Assembly (NCBI GenBank): GCA_030589225.1
Contig: JAUUWD010000036.1
Location: 1 to 9,524 of the forward strand
Length of the DNA: 9,524 nucleotides
Direction of reading: 5' to 3'
From: Desulfobacteraceae bacterium
GTDB taxonomy: Bacteria > Desulfobacterota > DSM-4660 > Desulfatiglandales > Desulfatiglandaceae
The first letter of the stretch is position 1, and each line of letters starts with the position of its first letter. The notes beneath the pieces were generated by a model. That model had not been told where the DNA came from. It saw only the letters and a list, made by a program, of their open reading frames with translations, and did not search any database. The translations under genes were made by a program, and so were the position numbers. Positions 6,296 to 9,524 of this stretch are shown piece by piece.

Positions 6296-6661
6296 TTGCA
6301 GGCGAATTATCAAGAAAGAGGTTATCCCGTATCCATTACTATGGGAAATGCAAAGTCAGTTGATATTTATGCCGAATCTTCAGCGGGGGTGCTTAAGATC
6401 GATGCGAAGGCTGGCAGAGCCAAGGGTAATTGGCCGATAGCAAAAAATGCCGTCAAGGAAGATGTGCATTATGTATTTGTACATTTACAGACTGACAAAA
6501 TGATAAAGAATAACGTTCCCCCAGAATATTTCGTGGTTTCCGGGAAAGAGATCCTATCAGAAGACCTCATTGATGCGTGGGAAACAAGAGAAGGTGTCAG
6601 ATATAAGACCTTGAACACAGATAGATATAAAGGAAAGTGGGATAAACTGCCGCCACCATAG
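6292..6661 (+). pseudogene. 5'-truncated, frameshifted PD-(D/E)xK nuclease-like gene
   Basis: The main frame (TTG at 6296 to stop at 6659-6661, 121 residues) reads QERGYPVSITMGNAKSVDIY, then GVLKIDAKAG, YVFVHLQTDK, PPEYFVVSGKEI and a KGKWDKLPPP end. The pattern of Asp in VDIY followed by a strand with IDAKA resembles the PD-(D/E)xK restriction-like fold, in small proteins of about 150 residues whose function I do not know. The first bases in another frame (from 6292) read EFAGELSRK, which fits the part that should precede RGYPVS, so a 1-nt indel lies in the A/G-rich stretch 6311-6320. Everything earlier is replaced by the RAYT element. No ribosome binding site precedes the TTG. Most likely a dead gene; the nuclease assignment is inference. 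Confidence 0.65.
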
Positions 6662-6873
6662 AGGACTTCGTCATTCAGGCCAACTTATTATCGGGGTTTC
6701 TCCCGATCTGGCTCTATTCCCAGCCAATGCCTGGCATCGATGTCCGGTTTCGATTTAGAAAATCCCTTTTTTTCCTTTGACGAATACCAAGTCGAATAGT
6801 TCTGGAGATCAGGTATAGCATCAAACTTAATGAGGACAAGAGGCGTTGTCGTTGATTGGTAAGGTTGTAGTAA
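6662..6873. other. Region between the nuclease-like pseudogene and the TM2 gene
   Basis: No confident gene. On the minus strand, the frame of the TM2 gene stays open after its TAG for 61 sense codons (to TAA at 6690-6688) and reads like protein near its end (IDARHWLGIEPDREKPR). A small hairpin, ATCGGG/CCCGAT, lies near 6691-6708 without a T-tract. Confidence 0.4.
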
Positions 6874-7101
6874 CTATGCTTTAATTGGAAGACCAGCTTT
6901 GTCTTTAAAGGATCCAACTATTATCATAACAACATCAATCAAAGCCCATATTCCTAATCCACCTAACGTTAGTAGTTGCAATATCCCTGTACCAATTTTT
7001 CCAACGAAGAAACGATGAACTCCAAGCCCGCCTAAGAAAAAGGCAAGCAAGAGTGTAGGTACAAAACCTTTTTCACTTTTTTCGATAACAGCTTCGTTCA
7101 T
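6874..7101 (-). CDS. TM2 domain membrane protein
   Basis: 75 residues. After a short charged N-terminus come two hydrophobic helices (about 13-34 and 45-64). The TM2 signature is clear: FFLGGLGVHRFFVGKIGTGI (21-40), LLTLGGLGIWALIDVVMIIV (43-62). Family members are small inner-membrane proteins of unknown biochemical function. The ATG at 7101-7099 is preceded by AAAGGAG about 9 nt upstream. The upstream 7127-7242 resembles a decayed c-di-GMP riboswitch. No gene follows in a tight operon. The family call is strong; the role is unknown. Confidence 0.92.
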   Translation of the reverse strand: MNEAVIEKSEKGFVPTLLLAFFLGGLGVHRFFVGKIGTGILQLLTLGGLGIWALIDVVMIIVGSFKDKAGLPIKA

Positions 7102-7126
7102 AATAAACTCTCCTTTATTATAATAG

Positions 7127-7242
7127 ATTTAACAACCTAACCAATCAACGATATAAACGATAAGAACACAGGAAATTGAATTGAATAATAATTCATATCT
7201 TTAACTTTCGTACGTCGCAATCTTCTGAAAGGTTTGCCCTTT
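7127..7242 (-). promoter_or_regulatory. Degenerate c-di-GMP-I (GEMM) riboswitch-like segment
   Basis: On the minus strand the segment begins AAAGGGCAAACC (7242-7231), then TTTC-AGAA-GATT, then GCGACG and GAAAGTTA. It ends GGTTAGGTTGTT (7142-7131). The GEMM-I consensus from memory has GGCAAACC, a hairpin with a GNRA-like loop, GGACGCAAAGC, and finally GCCAGGTTGCC that pairs back. Here the closing strand has T where C is expected and could pair by G-U. A GATAT/ATATC stem can form between. The core GACGCAAAG is broken by about three extra bases. It stands 25 bases before the TM2 start codon. A true but decayed or divergent member, or chance, remain possible. Confidence 0.35.
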
Positions 7243-7349
7243 GGTAAAAAAACTCAAGCCTTATTGTTCAGCTACTATCATATCGGCATCTTAATAGGGA
7301 AACTAAAGTTTTTTTTCGTTTTTACGGATTTATTTTTCTGGAGAGCCAT

Positions 7350-7595
7350 TCAGGTTCTACTCGGGAGATGAGAGCAAAAAGACGGAAGGCCTTGTACTAT
7401 AGTATTCTTGCCAAACAATGAAACCGCAAATATGTAATGTTTAGGGATCTCAAAGGACCACTTGGCGTCAAAGCTATCATTCAGCCTTTGAATGACTATA
7501 TGACCCTCTATGTAATCCAGTGTTTTGCCAAAGTTGCCGTCCCTCTGTTTAATCTGGTCAGGCGCAAATGGTTTTCCCAGTAGTTCTCTGTTCAT
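7350..7595 (-). pseudogene. Rad52-family annealing protein, 5' fragment
   Basis: The first 55 or so residues (MNRELLGKPFAPDQIKQRDG, NFGKTLDYIEGHIVIQRLND, then FDAKWSFEI) match the start of bacterial Rad52/Rad22-type proteins, which anneal single strands in recombination. The family normally continues with a VIVLGKL-type strand, an FGSS-type segment and a DDLKAAATDALKKAA helix, to about 150-200 residues. Here the reading after KHYI becomes unrelated (FAVSLFGKNT and on) and stops at 81 residues. No later family motif was found on the minus strand in 7200-7350. The start is sound: ATG at 7595-7593 with AAGGAG 8 nt upstream. Likely a remnant after a deletion. A short functional product is possible but unlikely. 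Confidence 0.75.
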
Positions 7596-7615
7596 GGTTT
7601 TTCTCCTTCTGAACG

Positions 7616-7647
7616 AAAAAAGGGCAGCCAGCTAATGCCGACTACCC
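7616..7647 (-). terminator. Intrinsic terminator / attenuator hairpin before the rad52-like fragment
   Basis: On the minus strand, GGGTAGTCGGC (7647-7637) pairs with GCTGGCTGCCC (7632-7622) over an 11-bp stem with three G-U pairs and a 4-nt loop, followed by six T (7621-7616). The T-tract ends 6 bases before the AAGGAG ribosome binding site of the rad52-like gene. This position is typical of attenuation rather than of the end of a preceding gene, since no gene precedes it. Confidence 0.7.
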
Positions 7648-7698
7648 CGTGGTTAATGGTTTATGGCGATTGCATGTTCGCCTACCTCTATGCCTCAT
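7642..7698 (-). CDS. Putative 18-residue leader peptide, Arg/His-rich
   Basis: ATG at 7698-7696 to TAG at 7644-7642 reads MRHRGRRTCNRHKPLTTG, with five Arg (codons AGG, AGA, AGG, CGA, CGC) and two His. An AAGGAGGTGA sequence (7718-7709), close to a perfect anti-16S match, lies upstream, though 13 nt from the GGAGG core to the ATG is long. An in-frame ATG at 7722 would give 26 residues. The stop codon lies inside the 5' arm of the terminator hairpin, so a ribosome at the end of the ORF would block the terminator. A hairpin GGCGA/TCGCC can also form within the ORF. Expression is unproven. The region could instead be a structured RNA whose ORF is incidental. Confidence 0.45.
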   Translation of the reverse strand: MRHRGRRTCNRHKPLTTG

Positions 7699-7731
7699 AT
7701 GATACGACTCACCTCCTTCCATGGGCTATTG

Positions 7732-7762
7732 AAGGCATCTCATCGATTTAGAGAGATACCTT
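7732..7762 (-). promoter_or_regulatory. Hairpin upstream of the leader ORF
   Basis: On the minus strand, AAGGTATCTC (7762-7753) pairs with GAGATGCCTT (7741-7732) over ten pairs, one of them a G-U wobble, with an 11-nt loop. It lies 13 bases before the strong ribosome binding site of the leader ORF and has no T-tract, so it looks like a regulatory or structural element of the leader. Confidence 0.5.
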
Positions 7763-8125
7763 AATGGACTTGTCGCCAGATCCATCGATGGTTTCTGAAT
7801 GAAAGTTCTGTTCGTAATGAATGACTGTATTTATGGGGAAATGTAGGGTTCATGCGGGTGTTGATATGGTTATTTGAATTTAGTTGAAATTATTAGGATT
7901 ATGGGTTAGATTGAGTAATTATATATGCTTCTCGCCGGGAACATAGCTTGCCAAAGCCAAAATTTGTAAGAAGTGACGCTTCCGTAAGGCACTGGCAGTT
8001 GGCTTTTGGTGGTGGCCTGCCTGTGCGTTGCACGCAGACAGGCCGTACCTTCACATCCCACAAACCCATATGATCGAATGCATTTGTAATATCTGGATAA
8101 TTCAAATTATGTTGTTTCGAATTTT
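7763..8125. other. Intergenic region between the rad52 leader and the SHMT homolog
   Basis: No credible gene. A minus-strand open frame at 7899-8105 reads like random sequence and overlaps the palindrome at 8014-8044. A perfect 10-bp palindrome, CCATCGATGG, lies at 7782-7791. Short inverted words around CCAAAGCC (7951-7958) and GGCTTTTGG (8001-8009) suggest a repeat mosaic. Confidence 0.5.
8014..8044. repeat. Imperfect GC-rich palindrome
   Basis: GGCCTGCCTGTGCGT and ACGCAGACAGGCC face each other across a TGC loop; the arms differ by one substitution and two extra bases. It is a GC-rich island in AT-rich DNA, like a dispersed REP-type intergenic repeat. There is no T-tract. Confidence 0.6.
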
Positions 8126-9361
8126 TTAACTATAAACAGGAAATTTTTTGCACAACTCGAATACCTCTTTTGATACCCGGTCCAACACATCTTTATTCTC
8201 ATGATTTACCATGGCAGCATCGATCAAATCAGCTATTTTGACAATCTCCGGTTTTCCCATTCCCCTGGAGGTAACGGCTGAACTTCCCAATCTCAATCCG
8301 CTGACTGTTCCCGGACTGTCCGAGTCAATGGGAATGACATTCCTGTTTGCTATTACCCCAACGAATTCCAGAAACTTTTCAGCGGCATTTCCTTTCAACC
8401 CCTTTGGCGTTACGTCAACGAGTACCTGATGGTTGTCGGTACCCCCCGTGACGATTCGATAGCCTTTCTTGTCAAGCTGTTTTGCAAGGTAGGCGGCATT
8501 TTCAAGCGTCTTCTTTTGAATATCCACAAATTCCGGCTCCATAGCTAGTTTGAAAATGAGCGCCTTTGCGACAATAAGATTGACCGCACTTGTTCCCTGG
8601 CACCCGGGAAATATAGCACTGTCAATCTTTTTGCCGTAGTCCTGCTTGCATAAAATTACTCCACCTCTACCGCCCATCATTGTTTTATAGCATGTGAAAG
8701 TCACAAAATCGCTGTGAGGTACCGGGCTGGGGATAACCTTTGCAGCAACGAGACCCCCAAGGTGTGCCATATCTGTAAAAAGATATGATGATACCTCCTT
8801 GGCTATTTCGGCCATCTTCTCATAATCGATAAGTCTGGGATATGAACTGGCCCCAGCCACGATCATCCTCGGCTTGAATTTATGGGATAATTCCCTTACT
8901 TCATCATAGTCGATAAGTTCGGTTTTGTTATTCACACCGTAATGATTGAATTCAAAGCATCTACTGGTTATTGAAGCCCGATGTCCGTGGGAAAGATGTC
9001 CCCCGTGTGGAAGGCTCATCGCAAGGATTCTATCTCCCATTTCAAGGACGGAAAAATAGACCGCCAGATTGGCCGAGGTGCCGCTGTGTGGCTGAACATT
9101 TATATATTCCGCGCCAAATAGTTGTTTGCCCCGTGAAATTGCCAAGTTCTCCACTTCATCCGCATATATGCAGCCTGCATGAAATCGCTTGCCCGGATAC
9201 CCCTCAATTGTCTTGGTATTGAAAACAGATCCCAGAACTTCCATGATTGACCGGGGCGAATGATTTTCAGAAGCGATAAGATCAATTGTGTTTTCTATTC
9301 TTGATTCTTCCTTTTTAATAAGCTCAGCCACTTCAGGATCATCTTTAGATAAAAATTTCAT
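8126..9361 (-). CDS. Serine hydroxymethyltransferase homolog with substituted active site
   Basis: 411 residues, normal SHMT length, fold type I PLP enzyme. Conserved: LIASEN (28-33), EGYPGKR (53-59), NVQPHSG (88-94), GGHLSHG (120-126), GASSYPRLIDY (170-180), TDMAHLGGLVAA (196-207), PLP Lys226 in TCYKT, GGRGGVIL (230-237), GGTDNH (306-311), and GLRLGSSAVTSRGM (355-368) with Arg357 for the substrate carboxylate. Departures from E. coli GlyA: Tyr55 is Thr51, the Tyr64-Tyr65 pair is Phe60-His61, His228 before the PLP Lys is Tyr225, and the PGGQGGPLMH loop is PGCQGTSAVN. SHMT makes glycine and methylene-tetrahydrofolate from serine; these changes suggest a paralog with altered substrate or reaction. 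No folate gene is adjacent. The ATG at 9361 has AAGGAG 6 nt upstream. I withhold glyA because the function is uncertain. Confidence 0.88.
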   Translation of the reverse strand: MKFLSKDDPEVAELIKKEESRIENTIDLIASENHSPRSIMEVLGSVFNTKTIEGYPGKRFHAGCIYADEVENLAISRGKQLFGAEYINVQPHSGTSANLAVYFSVLEMGDRILAMSLPHGGHLSHGHRASITSRCFEFNHYGVNNKTELIDYDEVRELSHKFKPRMIVAGASSYPRLIDYEKMAEIAKEVSSYLFTDMAHLGGLVAAKVIPSPVPHSDFVTFTCYKTMMGGRGGVILCKQDYGKKIDSAIFPGCQGTSAVNLIVAKALIFKLAMEPEFVDIQKKTLENAAYLAKQLDKKGYRIVTGGTDNHQVLVDVTPKGLKGNAAEKFLEFVGVIANRNVIPIDSDSPGTVSGLRLGSSAVTSRGMGKPEIVKIADLIDAAMVNHENKDVLDRVSKEVFELCKKFPVYS

Positions 9362-9420
9362 AATGTACTCCTTATTCTGAGAAATCCTACGCTCGGCAAC
9401 TTATGTAGAAGCTCCTTTCA

Positions 9421-9475
9421 ACTATTCCGGACTATTCCGGGGGCACCATACTTAATTCATTGGTTTTGGCTTAGG
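9421..9475 (-). repeat. Solitary RAYT element 3' end, copy 2
   Basis: Two tandem ACTATTCCGG words (9421-9440), the inverted-repeat end and the last codons of a RAYT gene (KPKPMN and TAA on the minus strand) match 5552-5594 with 41 of 43 bases across 9433-9475. Beyond 9475 the match ends, and the frame meets a stop within ten codons, so no transposase is attached. It lies 60 bases before the SHMT homolog, in the same orientation as that gene. Confidence 0.85.
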
Positions 9476-9524
9476 GTTCGCGCAAAAATAACTTCACAGA
9501 ATTGGCGCCCAGATTTAGGTTAGC

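Noticed and set aside
5647..6440. Plus-strand frames of 142 and 214 codons over the RAYT gene
   Set aside because: Antisense to the transposase; the 214-codon frame crosses the element end and the nuclease-like pseudogene out of frame.
6714..6917. Minus-strand 67-codon frame overlapping the TM2 end
   Set aside because: It starts inside the TM2 gene in another frame, has no ribosome binding site, and its sequence shows no domain.
7096..7165. TTGATT-17-TATTAT as the TM2 promoter
   Set aside because: Transcription would start at or inside the ribosome binding site, leaving no leader, so the match is probably chance.
7301..7320. Plus-strand terminator (AAACT/AGTTT then a T run near 7303-7317)
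   Set aside because: A stem of only five AT-rich pairs with a 2-nt loop, and no plus-strand gene upstream to terminate.
7899..8105. Minus-strand 68-codon frame
   Set aside because: No ribosome binding site; it runs through the palindrome at 8014-8044 and has a random-looking composition.
8971..9222. Plus-strand 83-codon frame
   Set aside because: Antisense to the SHMT homolog, which has full-length family conservation there.

Overview
The window reads as chromosomal DNA of a sulfate-reducer-type Desulfobacterota (old Deltaproteobacteria). The evidence for this is the moderate GC, the strong AAGGAG-type ribosome binding sites, the HDOD plus metallo-beta-lactamase gene pair, a Rad52-type annealing protein, a degenerate IS4 copy, a RAYT element, and short GAACATC-type intergenic repeats. 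This placement is inference from gene style, not from a marker gene. No rRNA, tRNA or CRISPR array was seen.

Layout. 1-630 (minus): 5' part of an RlpA-like lipoprotein, cut by the window edge. 631-1311: non-coding, holding a 213-bp MITE-like element with near-perfect terminal inverted repeats, a 7-bp tandem repeat and a terminator-like hairpin. 1312-2183 (minus): a histone-H1-like basic protein and an HU protein, a small nucleoid block with a terminator between the two. 2351-3258 (plus): ruins of an IS4/Tn5-type transposase with two frameshifts and an in-frame deletion that removes the second catalytic Asp region. 3704-5519 (plus): an apparent two-gene operon of an HDOD signalling protein and a metallo-beta-lactamase-fold hydrolase. 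5553-6295: a RAYT element (minus) bounded by 18-bp inverted repeats, whose transposase has lost the second His of its HUH motif. 6292-6661 (plus): a headless PD-(D/E)xK-like gene starting at the RAYT element edge. 6874-7101 (minus): a TM2 membrane protein, preceded by what looks like a decayed c-di-GMP-I (GEMM) riboswitch. 7350-7595 (minus): a 5' fragment of a rad52-like gene with an intact ribosome binding site. 7596-7762: its leader, with a hairpin, an 18-codon Arg/His-rich leader ORF and an intrinsic-terminator hairpin that contains the leader stop codon and abuts the rad52 ribosome binding site. 8126-9361 (minus): a divergent serine hydroxymethyltransferase homolog. 9421-9475: a second, gene-less copy of the RAYT element 3' end.

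Overall the window alternates conserved housekeeping or signalling genes with an accessory stretch (2351-3258 and 5541-8125) rich in decayed elements. The most unusual signals are the attenuator-like leader in front of the broken rad52 gene, the riboswitch-like segment before the TM2 gene, the HUH-defective RAYT with its solitary end copy, and the substituted active site of the SHMT homolog.
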